Below, piece by piece: positions 17,422-25,553 of a stretch of 64,000 bases of DNA. Source of the stretch: an uncultured Sphaerochaeta sp. (GTDB lineage Bacteria; Spirochaetota; Spirochaetia; Sphaerochaetales; Sphaerochaetaceae). The stretch covers positions 1,426,001-1,490,000 of the forward strand of contig NZ_OY781873.1 in the NCBI RefSeq assembly GCF_963677075.1. The letters are read 5' to 3'. Each line of letters starts with the position of its first letter. Position 1 is the first letter of the stretch. Below the pieces are notes generated by a model, which did not search any database, was not told the DNA's origin, and saw only the letters and a list, made by a program, of their open reading frames with translations. Made by a program: the position numbers and the translations under genes.

Positions 17422-18270
17422 ATGGATGGAAAACGCGTAAAGGAATTAAGGCTTATCGCACAAGACTTGAGAATTCGAGGTCTTGAAATGGTAAGAGAAG
17501 CAAAGTCAGGGCATATAGGAGGAGCTTTCTCTTTGTCTGAAATATTGACAGTTCTATATTTTGAAACTATGAGAATCGACCCTGAACGACCAGATTGGGA
17601 AGATCGTGACAGGTTAGTGATGTCGAAAGGCCATGCAACTGTTGCTCTTTATCCGACTCTGGCAAAAAGAGGTTTTTTCGCAGATGAAAGATTGAAATTA
17701 TTTAGAAAAATTGAAGGTCATATGTCTGGACACGCAGAAATGAGTGTTCCAGGTGTAGATATGTCAACAGGTTCATTAGGACAGGGTTTCTCAGCTGCAG
17801 TTGGTATGGCTTTAGGCGCTAAGATTTCGGGTCGTTCCTTTTCTGTATATTCAATTCTTGGTGATGGAGAAATTCAAGAAGGGCAAATATGGGAAGCCGC
17901 GATGTTCTCCGCCTCAATAGGGCTCGATAACTTAATAGCCATATTGGACTATAACAAGGTTCAATTGGATGGGACTATAACAGAGGTCCAAAATTCAGGT
18001 CCTCCAGATGCTAAATTCGAAGGATTTGGATTCAATGTTCTATCTATTGATGGACACTCAATTGAACAGATTATTAATGCCATAAATACGGCAAAAAGAG
18101 TTAAAGGAAAACCAACAATTATTATTGCAAATACTATCAAAGGGAAAGGAATTTCTTTTATGGAAGGAAAATCTGCTTGGCATGGCAAGGTTCCTAATGA
18201 TGAGTTGTTTGAAAAGGCGTTTGATGAATTGAGATTAAAGAGAAATGAGTTGGAGGCTATAGATGGCTGA
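17422..18270 (+). CDS. Transketolase, N-terminal (TPP-binding) subunit
   Basis: A 282-residue protein equal to the first third of full-length transketolase. It shows AKSGHIGGAFSLSEIL, RLVMSKGHAT, GSLGQGFSAAVGMALG and the thiamine-diphosphate motif GDGEIQEGQIWEAAM with DYNKVQLDG after it. With the C-terminal subunit it would transfer two-carbon ketol units between sugar phosphates. The ATG at 17422 has GGAG upstream; the longer frame lies within the promoter. Split transketolases are common both as housekeeping and as catabolic enzymes. Placement in a sugar operon points to a catabolic role. Confidence 0.93.
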   Translation: MDGKRVKELRLIAQDLRIRGLEMVREAKSGHIGGAFSLSEILTVLYFETMRIDPERPDWEDRDRLVMSKGHATVALYPTLAKRGFFADERLKLFRKIEGHMSGHAEMSVPGVDMSTGSLGQGFSAAVGMALGAKISGRSFSVYSILGDGEIQEGQIWEAAMFSASIGLDNLIAILDYNKVQLDGTITEVQNSGPPDAKFEGFGFNVLSIDGHSIEQIINAINTAKRVKGKPTIIIANTIKGKGISFMEGKSAWHGKVPNDELFEKAFDELRLKRNELEAIDG

Positions 18271-19228
18271 AAAAATTGCAACACGACATGCTTATGGACA
18301 GGCCCTTGCTGAACTAGGGAAAAAAGAAAATATTTTGGCTCTCGATGCCGATGTTTCAACGTGTACTATGTCCTGTGATTTTGGACGAGAATATCCCCAC
18401 CGGTTTATAAATGTAGGGATTGCGGAAGCAAACATGGTTGGAATTGCTGCAGGCCTGTCTACGTTGGGGTATATTCCTTTTGTGCATTCATTCGCAATGT
18501 TTTCAGCTGGTAGATGTTTCGAGCAGATTCGAAATTCATTGGCATATCCAAAGTTGAATGTAAAGGTAGTTGGTACCCATGCTGGGCTATCTGTAGGAGA
18601 AGATGGAGCCACTCATCAATGTCTTGAAGATATTGGAATCATGCGAACAATTCCTGGAATGATAGTTGTACACCCTTGTGATGGATATGAAACTAAGAAA
18701 GCTGTAGAGGCAATTGCTTTGCATAAAGGACCTTGCTATCTACGATTAGGACGTGCCGCCTTGGATATTGTCACAGGGAAAGATGACTACTCCTTTGAAC
18801 TTGGGAAGGCAGTAACGATGAAGGATGGTAGTGATGCTACAATCATTGCGGTTGGTATGATGGTTCAAGCTGCTTTAAAAGCTGCAGAAACTCTTGAAGA
18901 GGACGGGATTTCTGTTCGTGTACTAAATATGCATACAATCAAGCCGATTGACACTGAGGCAATAATCAAAGCAGCGAAGGAGACAGGTGTCATTATTACA
19001 GCTGAGGAGCATAATATTATTGGTGGGTTGGGAAGTGCTGTAACAGAGACAGTCACAGAATTTTTTCCTGTACCTGTATTCCGCTTAGGAAGTAATGATA
19101 CGTTCGGACAGTCTGGTAATGCAGAACAGCTTATGGACTTCTATGGGTTGACAGATTTGGGTGTCATAGAGATGGTAAAAAAAGGATTGCGTTCAAAAAA
19201 CTATCTAAAAGATGTAAATAATAAGTAA
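18263..19228 (+). CDS. Transketolase, C-terminal subunit
   Basis: A 321-residue protein with the pyrimidine-binding domain, including FINVGIAEANMVGIAAGLS, whose glutamate activates the cofactor, and the C-terminal transketolase domain (AEEHNIIGGLGSAVTE). It overlaps the N-terminal subunit gene by eight bases, so the subunits are made together. The length matches split-enzyme C-terminal subunits. Confidence 0.93.
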   Translation: MAEKIATRHAYGQALAELGKKENILALDADVSTCTMSCDFGREYPHRFINVGIAEANMVGIAAGLSTLGYIPFVHSFAMFSAGRCFEQIRNSLAYPKLNVKVVGTHAGLSVGEDGATHQCLEDIGIMRTIPGMIVVHPCDGYETKKAVEAIALHKGPCYLRLGRAALDIVTGKDDYSFELGKAVTMKDGSDATIIAVGMMVQAALKAAETLEEDGISVRVLNMHTIKPIDTEAIIKAAKETGVIITAEEHNIIGGLGSAVTETVTEFFPVPVFRLGSNDTFGQSGNAEQLMDFYGLTDLGVIEMVKKGLRSKNYLKDVNNK

Positions 19229-19242
19229 ACATAAAAAAAATA

Positions 19243-19287
19243 AAATGTAAAAAAAATTGACAAAACCTATAAACAATGTTTACATAA
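19243..19287 (+). promoter_or_regulatory. Promoter and operator of the ribose-type transporter genes
   Basis: The block AAATGTAAAA...ATTGACA (19243-19262) repeats the box upstream of the transketolase genes. After TTGACA (19257-19262) the -10 candidates near 19280-19286 are weak. The perfect palindrome TAAACAATGTTTA (19270-19282) lies between the boxes and is a likely operator. Confidence 0.5.
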
Positions 19288-19343
19288 AGTAGTACTAGTT
19301 AATATGAACCTTAGGTTCATAACATACAAATGGAGGAAGTATT

Positions 19344-20294
19344 ATGATGAGAAAATTGTTGGCAGTTCTATTGGTAGCTACTCTGCTTACTACAGGACTC
19401 ATTGCTCAAGGAGCCGCTGAGAAAAGTGGTGAAGTAACTCTAGACAAGGTCGGAGTAACCATGCAAACCTTGGCAAACCCGTTTTTTGTAGAGATGGTTA
19501 AAGGAGTTGAACAGGCAGCAAAAGAAATTAATCCTGATTGTGATGTTATTTCTCTTTCGGGTGATAATGACCTTGGTAAACAAACGACCCAGATTGATGA
19601 TCTCATCTCCGCGGGAGTTGACTTGATTGTTCTGAATGCAGTTAACCATGAAGGTATTGGACCTGCCGTAAAACGAGCCAAAGAAGCTGGAATTGTTGTA
19701 GTAGCCGCTGATGTTGGCGCGGTTGGTGCAGATTTTGTTATTCAGTCTGATAACTGGCAGGCCGGTCGTCAAGCTGGACAATACATTGCAGATCGTCTGA
19801 ATGGCGAAGGTAATGTAGTTATTCTCACCGGTGATCCTGTTACTGCAGTCTTTGGAAGAGTAGGTGGTGCAAAAGAAATTTTTGCCAAGTATCCTGGAAT
19901 CAAGATTTTGTCAGAAGATCAGAATGGTAAAGGGCAGAGAGATGTTAGTCTTGACCTAATGTCAAATATCCTCACCGCTTACGATGACATTGATGCAGTA
20001 TTTGCGATTAATGATCCTTCAGCTATCGGTGCAGTTCTTGCAATTAAGCAGGCTGGACGTGAGAGTGAAATGTTTGTAGTAGGTGTTGATGGTTCAGCAG
20101 ATGCAATTGCTGAAATGAAGAAACCTAATTCAATCTTTGCAGCCACTCCTGCTCAGACTCCAAGAAAAATGGCTATGGAAGCAACCAGACTTGGATTCGA
20201 GATTATGAAGGGAAATCCTCCACCTGAGAAAGAGATACTTTATCCTGTAATGCTTATCACAAAGGATAACATGGATTCTTATACTCCATGGTAG
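19344..20294 (+). CDS. Sugar ABC transporter substrate-binding protein (RbsB-like)
   Basis: A 316-residue exported protein. The signal peptide ends LIAQGAAEKS. The mature part has the ribose-binding pattern QTLANPFFVEMVKGVE, TQIDDLISAGVDLIVLNA and AVFAINDPSAIGAVLAI. It would capture the sugar degraded by this cluster. GGAGG lies before tandem ATG codons at 19344 and 19347. A strong hairpin follows the gene. Confidence 0.92.
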   Translation: MMRKLLAVLLVATLLTTGLIAQGAAEKSGEVTLDKVGVTMQTLANPFFVEMVKGVEQAAKEINPDCDVISLSGDNDLGKQTTQIDDLISAGVDLIVLNAVNHEGIGPAVKRAKEAGIVVVAADVGAVGADFVIQSDNWQAGRQAGQYIADRLNGEGNVVILTGDPVTAVFGRVGGAKEIFAKYPGIKILSEDQNGKGQRDVSLDLMSNILTAYDDIDAVFAINDPSAIGAVLAIKQAGRESEMFVVGVDGSADAIAEMKKPNSIFAATPAQTPRKMAMEATRLGFEIMKGNPPPEKEILYPVMLITKDNMDSYTPW

Positions 20295-20323
20295 AGTTGA
20301 TGCCTTTTTGAGAGATGTAAATG

Positions 20324-20350
20324 ACATGCCGAAGTGTTGTTCGGCATGTC
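20324..20350 (+). other. Strong hairpin between binding-protein and ATPase genes
   Basis: ACATGCCGAA and TTCGGCATGT form a perfect 10-bp stem with a seven-base loop. Only a short mixed pyrimidine stretch follows, so it is not a strong terminator. Such hairpins often stabilise the upstream message or partly attenuate transcription, giving more binding protein than ATPase. Confidence 0.6.
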
Positions 20351-20384
20351 TCCTTTCACTTGAATCATGTAAGGAGTGTGCACA

Positions 20385-21923
20385 TTGGGTGTCATATTAG
20401 AAGTGCATAATGTTTCCAAGACATTTCCAGGCTGTAAAGCTTTAGATGATGTTTCAATCCATTTGAATGAAGGTGAGTTGCTTTCGGTGGTTGGGGAAAA
20501 TGGAGCAGGTAAAAGCACACTGATGAAAATTCTTGCTGGAGTATACACGAGTGACTCTGGAGAAATTGTTCTCAATGGTGAGACTGTAAAGATAAAAATA
20601 CCGAGAGATGCCTTAGACCTCGGTATTAGTTTAATACAACAGGAACTATCAGTAGCTCCCAATATTACTGTAGCTGAAAATTTATTTATGGGCAGGGAAC
20701 CGCTAAAGCATGGATTTTTTGTTGATCGCAAAAAATTGATGGATGAGAGTGATAAAATTCTTGATATGGTAAACGCTCCATTCAGAGCAAGGCAGTATCC
20801 ACGAAATTTTAGTATCGCTGAACAACAACTAATGGAAATTGCAAAGGCAGTAGGCCAGAATAGTAGAATTTTGATTATGGATGAGCCTACCGCGTCACTT
20901 AGTGAAAATGAAATGGAAACATTGTTTCGACTTATAAAGAAACTAAAGCAGCAACATATTTCCATCATTTTCATTAGTCATCGCTTGAAGGAAGTAGTTG
21001 AGATTTCTGATCGTGTGGTTGTCCTACGAGATGGTACGCTCGTTGCAACACTTGATAAACACGAAATTAATGAGAAAGATATCGTAACACATATGGTTGG
21101 TAGAACTCTCTCTGACTATTACGGTGAAGCAAATACTGATGTCAGTGATGAAGTTATATATTCAGTACACAATTTAGCGGATGAGAAATTCATTCATGAT
21201 GTTTCTTTTGACCTTAGGAGAGGGGAGATTCTTGCACTTACTGGATTGGTTGGATCTGGTAGGACAGAGATTGCTCAAATGCTTTTTGGCATCGATAAGC
21301 GAAGAAGTGGGGATTTCTATAAATCCGGGAAAAGAATAAAAATTGAAAATCCCATTGATGCAATTAAAAATAGGATAGGCTTTCTCTCCGAAGACAGGAA
21401 GGGGTCTGGTTTGTTTTTAGATATGTCTGCAGCAGATAATATTAGCTTTAATGTGATGCAACAAATTTCAAATCATGGTTTTCTGGGTAGTGATAGTGCA
21501 TCCAAGTTTTCCGAACAGTTTATTAAATCTTTGAGAATACGATTGTCTTCTCCAAAAGTGAAAGCGTTATCACTATCTGGAGGAAACCAGCAAAAGTTGC
21601 TTCTGTCAAGATGGCTTTCAATTAAACCTGAGGTGCTCATCCTTGATGAGCCTACGAGAGGTGTAGATGTAGGGGCAAAAAGTGAAATCTACAAAATTAT
21701 TTTCGATTTAGTAGCTGACGGAAAGACTTCTATTATCTTCATCTCAAGTGAGTTGCCAGAAGTGATTTGGTTGGCAAGCAGAGTTTTAATAGTGCGTGAC
21801 GGAACGATCGTTGGAGAGATTAAAAATAAAAATGAAATTACACAAGATCATGTCATGCAATATGCTACAGGAGTTAAAGACCCTGATTATACATTTACTG
21901 AGAACAAGACACTAGTTGAATAA
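20385..21923 (+). CDS. Sugar ABC transporter ATP-binding protein (RbsA-like)
   Basis: A 512-residue tandem ATPase: Walker A GENGAGKSTLMK in the first half, GLVGSGRTE in the second, signature LSLSGGNQQK and Walker B LILDEPTRGVD. It energises uptake through the next-encoded permease. The start is placed at a TTG near 20385, about eight bases after AAGGAG; a GTG three codons earlier lies too close to that site. Confidence 0.92.
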   Translation: MGVILEVHNVSKTFPGCKALDDVSIHLNEGELLSVVGENGAGKSTLMKILAGVYTSDSGEIVLNGETVKIKIPRDALDLGISLIQQELSVAPNITVAENLFMGREPLKHGFFVDRKKLMDESDKILDMVNAPFRARQYPRNFSIAEQQLMEIAKAVGQNSRILIMDEPTASLSENEMETLFRLIKKLKQQHISIIFISHRLKEVVEISDRVVVLRDGTLVATLDKHEINEKDIVTHMVGRTLSDYYGEANTDVSDEVIYSVHNLADEKFIHDVSFDLRRGEILALTGLVGSGRTEIAQMLFGIDKRRSGDFYKSGKRIKIENPIDAIKNRIGFLSEDRKGSGLFLDMSAADNISFNVMQQISNHGFLGSDSASKFSEQFIKSLRIRLSSPKVKALSLSGGNQQKLLLSRWLSIKPEVLILDEPTRGVDVGAKSEIYKIIFDLVADGKTSIIFISSELPEVIWLASRVLIVRDGTIVGEIKNKNEITQDHVMQYATGVKDPDYTFTENKTLVE

Positions 21924-21934
21924 GGAAAACACTA

Positions 21935-22891
21935 ATGACGACTAAAGATAAAAAACTATTCATTAAATTTGACTTGCAGAAGTTTGGGGTATTGCCGGTT
22001 CTAATCCTTTTTTGCATTATGTTTGCCTTATTAGAACCAAAGTTTATATCAGTAAACAATATCACCAATATTTTTAGACAATCAGCAGTAAATATAATCA
22101 TTGCATCCGGTATGACGATGGTGATTCTAACAGGAGGTATTGATCTTTCCGTTGGATCCATTTTAGCGGTGTCTGCGGTTGTTGCATTACGTGTATCACT
22201 CACTCCTTTTTCCTATTTAGCTATTCCAATAGCTCTTTTAACCGGGTTGGCTGCTGGATTATTCAATGGATTTTTGGTGTCTTACTTCAAGATGCCTCCC
22301 TTTATTGCAACATTGGGAATGATGACATCATTGCGTGGCGCGGCTTACCTGTTAGCTGACGGAACTACTGTCATCAACAATGATCTAAGCTTTGCATGGG
22401 TTGGAAATAACAATATAGGTATTGTTCCCTGGCAAGTGTTTTTTGCAATAATAGTAATTGGGTTATCATGGGTGTTGCTACGTAGAACGGTTTTGGGTAC
22501 TCGGATCTATGCTGTTGGAGGAAATGAAAAGGCTGCAGTCTTTTCAGGTATTTCCGTGGCCACAATAATACTGTTTGTGCATGGCATTAGCGGCCTTTTC
22601 AGTGGTTTAGCTGGTGTAGTAATGGGTGCAAGGCTCTACAGTGCAAGCGGATTGCTTGGAGTATCTTATGAACTTGATGCTATTGCTGCAGTTATACTCG
22701 GTGGAACCAGTTTTAATGGAGGAATTGGTGGCGTTGCAGGTACATTAGTTGGGGCTCTGATAATTTCGGTTTTAAATAATGGTTTAATCATCATTGGTGT
22801 TCCATATTTTTGGCAGCAGGTTATTAAGGGTATTGTAATAATTGTAGCAGTAATCATTGATATATACCGACAACGTGTAAAAGTGAAATGA
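21935..22891 (+). CDS. Sugar ABC transporter permease (RbsC-like)
   Basis: A 318-residue membrane protein with about eight to ten hydrophobic segments and the ribose-permease blocks VILTGGIDLSVGSILA, FIATLGMMTSLRG and YAVGGNEKAAVFSG. It forms the channel of the importer. It begins 11 bases after the ATPase gene and overlaps the following kinase gene by four bases (ATGA), so it is part of one operon. Confidence 0.92.
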   Translation: MTTKDKKLFIKFDLQKFGVLPVLILFCIMFALLEPKFISVNNITNIFRQSAVNIIIASGMTMVILTGGIDLSVGSILAVSAVVALRVSLTPFSYLAIPIALLTGLAAGLFNGFLVSYFKMPPFIATLGMMTSLRGAAYLLADGTTVINNDLSFAWVGNNNIGIVPWQVFFAIIVIGLSWVLLRRTVLGTRIYAVGGNEKAAVFSGISVATIILFVHGISGLFSGLAGVVMGARLYSASGLLGVSYELDAIAAVILGGTSFNGGIGGVAGTLVGALIISVLNNGLIIIGVPYFWQQVIKGIVIIVAVIIDIYRQRVKVK

Positions 22892-23841
22892 ATAAGAATT
22901 ATGACATAATTTGTGCTGGAGTTGCTTGCCTAGATATTATTGTGTCAGGAAATGTAAGTCCGAATGTCTTTGAGGTTGATAGTACAGCGGTTGGAAGTAT
23001 TCTTTTACATTCAGGTGGTGATGCTTCTAATCAAGCGGTAACTGCATCCTCTTTGGGATTGCATACAGGACTCATTTCTTGTGTTGGTGATGATTGGAAA
23101 GGTAAACAACTTCTATCTCTTCTGCAGGCAAAAGCAGTAAATACCAATTTGGTGGAAACCTTGCCTGGTGAAGACAGCGTTGCATCTATTGTGCTTGTTG
23201 GGGATGATGGATCAAGAAACTTCATGTTCGATAGAGGCTGTGGTGAAAGATATTTACCTTCCTCAACAATAATGAATGCGGTTAAATCAACTAAATTGCT
23301 CTCTATTGGTAGTTTTTTTGTTTTACCCCGTTTTGATCATGAAGGAGTGCAAGTACTTCTGGAAATTGCAAAAGAAGCAGGAGTGATTACAGTAGCTGAC
23401 ATGACCTGCGACACATTAAAAGAGGGGTTTTCCTACATAGGCAATTATCTTTCCTTAATTGATTATCTGATGCCGAGTTATGAAGAAGCGCGAGAGATTA
23501 CTGGATTGGTAGAACCCTATATGATTTGTCAACGTTTTCGGGAATATGGTGTACATAACATAGTAATAAAAATGGGAGCAAAAGGTTGTTATATTTCGAC
23601 ACCGGAAGGTGATCGGATGATTGATGCCCTAAAGGGAACAAAGGTCATTGACACTACTGGTTGTGGAGATACGTTTGTAGCAGCTTTTTGTTATGGATTG
23701 CTCAATGGAAAAACTGTTGACGAAAGTGCAATTTTTGCACATGGCGCAGCAGCAATAAATGCTTCTCATCTTGGGGCTTCAGGGCATATCCGTTCAGCAC
23801 AGGAAGTAGAATCATTAATTACGCGGACTATCATCACATAA
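22888..23841 (+). CDS. PfkB-family carbohydrate kinase
   Basis: A 317-residue ribokinase-fold enzyme with both PfkB signatures: the glycine-rich LLHSGGDASNQAVTASSLG near residue 45 and DTTGCGDTFVAAF near residue 253, whose GCGD aspartate is the catalytic base. It would phosphorylate the imported sugar or a sugar phosphate with ATP. The substrate cannot be told from sequence. It is coupled to the permease gene by ATGA and followed by the aldolase gene. The kinase-then-aldolase order recalls ketose 1,6-bisphosphate pathways. Confidence 0.88.
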   Translation: MNKNYDIICAGVACLDIIVSGNVSPNVFEVDSTAVGSILLHSGGDASNQAVTASSLGLHTGLISCVGDDWKGKQLLSLLQAKAVNTNLVETLPGEDSVASIVLVGDDGSRNFMFDRGCGERYLPSSTIMNAVKSTKLLSIGSFFVLPRFDHEGVQVLLEIAKEAGVITVADMTCDTLKEGFSYIGNYLSLIDYLMPSYEEAREITGLVEPYMICQRFREYGVHNIVIKMGAKGCYISTPEGDRMIDALKGTKVIDTTGCGDTFVAAFCYGLLNGKTVDESAIFAHGAAAINASHLGASGHIRSAQEVESLITRTIIT

Positions 23842-23866
23842 AACTTATGCAAAAGGAGAAACGAGA

Positions 23867-24724
23867 ATGCTATATACATTGAAAGAAGTTCTTACGGAGG
23901 CCCAGAAAGGAAAATATGCTGTAGGCGCATTTAATATAACGAACCCTATTTGTTTGCCACCGCTATTAAGAGCTGCAGAATCACAAAGATCTCCACTCAT
24001 CATCAATGTTGCGGAAGTGTCATTTCGTGATGTTGATCTTATGAATTTCTATCCAGCTATTATCCATAGTGCAAAAGAAGCTTCTGTTCCAATTGTCGTG
24101 AATTTGGATCATGGAACGACTGAGAAGGGAATCATGATGGCTCTTAGATGTGGATTTAGTTCGATAATGTTTGATGCAACAGCGTATAGTTATGAGGAGA
24201 ATATCCGTTTAACAAGTCGCTATTCATCTATGCTTCACCATGTTGGAGTGTCCCTCGAAGGAGAACTGGGGGTCATCGGCGGATTGGAAGGGACCGAGGA
24301 TGTTGATGGTACTGATGTTGGTCTTTATACCGACGTATCTACTGTTAAGCATTTTGTGGATGAAACACAAGTTGATGCATTGGCAGTTTCTATCGGTAAT
24401 GTTCATGGGTTTTATAAAGGGGAACCAAATTTACAATTTGATCTGCTAAAGGAAATAGCATCTGTAACATCAGTCCCGTTGGTTCTTCATGGTGGCTCAG
24501 GGATTTCTGATGATGATTTCCGAAAGGCAGCCTCTCTTGGGATATGCAAAATAAACTTTTACACAGGAGCAAGTGTCTCTGTTTTCAATCATCTTGATGC
24601 AAAGATGAAGGAACTGAATGGGAAGTATACTGACATGGCTAACATAGGCTGGACAATTATGGATGCATATCAACAGACGATTGAAGAGAGGATGCATGTT
24701 TTCGGAAGTTCTGGAAAAGCATAA
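23867..24724 (+). CDS. Class II ketose-bisphosphate aldolase
   Basis: A 285-residue enzyme of the FbaA/GatY/KbaY family. It shows NLDHGTT (catalytic Asp and zinc His), SLEGELGVIGG, AVSIGNVHGFYKG (zinc His), LVLHGGSGI (zinc His) and KINFYT for phosphate binding. It would split a ketose bisphosphate to dihydroxyacetone phosphate and an aldehyde. It follows the PfkB kinase gene and precedes a terminator. Which ketose it cleaves (fructose, tagatose, sedoheptulose or other) is not decided by these motifs. Confidence 0.92.
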   Translation: MLYTLKEVLTEAQKGKYAVGAFNITNPICLPPLLRAAESQRSPLIINVAEVSFRDVDLMNFYPAIIHSAKEASVPIVVNLDHGTTEKGIMMALRCGFSSIMFDATAYSYEENIRLTSRYSSMLHHVGVSLEGELGVIGGLEGTEDVDGTDVGLYTDVSTVKHFVDETQVDALAVSIGNVHGFYKGEPNLQFDLLKEIASVTSVPLVLHGGSGISDDDFRKAASLGICKINFYTGASVSVFNHLDAKMKELNGKYTDMANIGWTIMDAYQQTIEERMHVFGSSGKA

Positions 24725-24744
24725 TAGCCATGATCGTTATTTCT

Positions 24745-24787
24745 AAGGCTACAAAATTGAGTCGATATTTGTAGCCTTTATTATTGT
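24745..24787 (+). terminator. Rho-independent terminator after the aldolase gene
   Basis: AAGGCTACAAA (24745-24755) pairs with TTTGTAGCCTT (24768-24778) in an 11-bp stem, followed by TATTATTG. It should end most transcription of the transporter operon before the IS element and the two distal kinase genes. Confidence 0.75.
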
Positions 24788-24831
24788 CGTCTTTAGACGG
24801 TTGAGTACGCGAAGCGTGCGAAACATAAAAC

Positions 24832-24848
24832 CACCCGCTATGCGGGTG
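24832..24848. repeat. Left-end hairpin of the IS200-type element
   Basis: A 7-bp stem CACCCGC/GCGGGTG with a TAT loop. It shares the AACCACCC prefix with the right-end hairpin, as expected of paired TnpA recognition sites. Confidence 0.6.
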
Positions 24849-24872
24849 CGGAAACGGTTTGTTATACAAAAA

Positions 24873-24933
24873 CACTCACCTTCGTGTTAGGATTTTGGAG
24901 TTCAGCCCAAAAATCATAAGGAAAAGGTGAGTG
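24873..24933 (+). promoter_or_regulatory. Translation-blocking stem in the tnpA leader
   Basis: CACTCACCTT (24873-24882) is perfectly complementary to AAGGTGAGTG (24924-24933), which contains the ribosome-binding site of tnpA. An inner stem of GATTTT with AAAAATC stabilises the fold. Masking of the ribosome site is known for IS200 and keeps transposase low. Confidence 0.75.
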
Positions 24934-24937
24934 AAAC

Positions 24938-25399
24938 ATGGCAACTAAAGAGAATTCTTTGGCCCACACGAAATGGATGTGTAAATATCATATTGTGTTT
25001 ACCCCAAAGTATAGAAGAAAGGTAATTTACAATCAATACAGGCAGAGTGTGGGCCAGATCCTGCGCACACTGTGCGGGTATAAAGGAGTGGAACTGATAG
25101 AAGGTCACCTGATGAGCGACCATGTGCATATGTTGGTAAGCATACCGCCCAAGATAAGTGTATCGAGCTTTATGGGGTACCTGAAGGGCAAGAGCGCACT
25201 GATGATGTTCGACAAGCATGCAAATTTGAAATACAAGTTTGGCAATCGGCATTTTTGGGCTGAAGGATACTATGTGAGTACAGTGGGGTTGAATGAAGCG
25301 ACCATCGCCAAGTACATACGCGAGCAGGAGCAGCATGACATCATGCAGGACAAGCTAAGCGTAAAAGAGTATGAGGACCCTTTTAAGGGTAGCAAGTAA
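24938..25399 (+). CDS. tnpA: IS200/IS605-family transposase TnpA (Y1 HUH)
   Basis: A 153-residue protein with the small HUH single-strand transposase fold: KYHIVFTPKYRRKVIY, then HVHMLVSIPP carrying the HUH metal pair, and the catalytic tyrosine in AKYIREQEQHD. It cuts and rejoins single-stranded DNA at hairpin ends. The length is normal and the gene appears intact. Its start lies next to a masked ribosome site. Confidence 0.95.
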   Translation: MATKENSLAHTKWMCKYHIVFTPKYRRKVIYNQYRQSVGQILRTLCGYKGVELIEGHLMSDHVHMLVSIPPKISVSSFMGYLKGKSALMMFDKHANLKYKFGNRHFWAEGYYVSTVGLNEATIAKYIREQEQHDIMQDKLSVKEYEDPFKGSK

Positions 25400-25400
25400 T

Positions 25401-25512
25401 ACGGTTGCCCCTTGAGGGGCGGCCAAAGTGGCAAAGGCCATAGGGCTGAACACTAGTGAAGCCAGCGCCTTGAGACGCTGGCCGGTAGTACACGGCTTAT
25501 AGCCGTGGAGCA
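25401..25512 (+). ncRNA. Structured non-coding segment between tnpA and the right end (possible RNA)
   Basis: Four stems follow one another. They are GCCCC/GGGGC with a TTGA loop (25407-25420), GGCC/GGCC (25421-25439), GCCAGCG/CGCTGGC (25461-25482) and CACGGC/GCCGTG (25491-25507). CCTTGAG occurs in both the first and third hairpins. The end hairpin at 25513 adds a fifth. It could be the remains of a TnpB-type guide RNA scaffold or an element-specific RNA. No transcript evidence is available. Confidence 0.4.
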
Positions 25513-25535
25513 AACCACCCTTTGGAAGGGTGGTT
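25513..25535. repeat. Right-end hairpin of the IS200-type element
   Basis: AACCACCCTT and AAGGGTGGTT form a perfect 10-bp stem with a TGG loop. It is 18 bases before the start of the next kinase gene. Confidence 0.65.
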
Positions 25536-25553
25536 ATGATTTTGGAGGTTTAT

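Larger units (their letters stand above)
24795..25540 (+). mobile_element. IS200/IS605-family element (tnpA only), approximate ends
   Basis: The element holds one transposase gene and no tnpB. The probable end hairpins share AACCACCC: left 24829-24851 (CACCCGC, loop TAT, GCGGGTG) and right 25513-25535 (AACCACCCTT, loop TGG, AAGGGTGGTT). These are the likely transposase binding hairpins. Exact cut sites cannot be set without an empty site. The left end lies after the aldolase terminator, and the right end lies just before the ribosome site of the next kinase gene. Confidence 0.8.

Noticed and set aside
20376-20384. GTG at 20376 as start of the ABC ATPase
   Set aside because: It overlaps the AAGGAG ribosome site; the TTG three codons later has the right spacing.
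24745-25540. CRISPR-like array because of several short hairpins
   Set aside because: The stems differ in sequence and there are no regular repeats with spacers; the IS200 end structure explains them.
25513-25545. Right-end hairpin as a rho-independent terminator
   Set aside because: The bases after it read ATGATTTTGG, without a proper T-run, and the shared AACCACCC with the left end fits a transposase site better.
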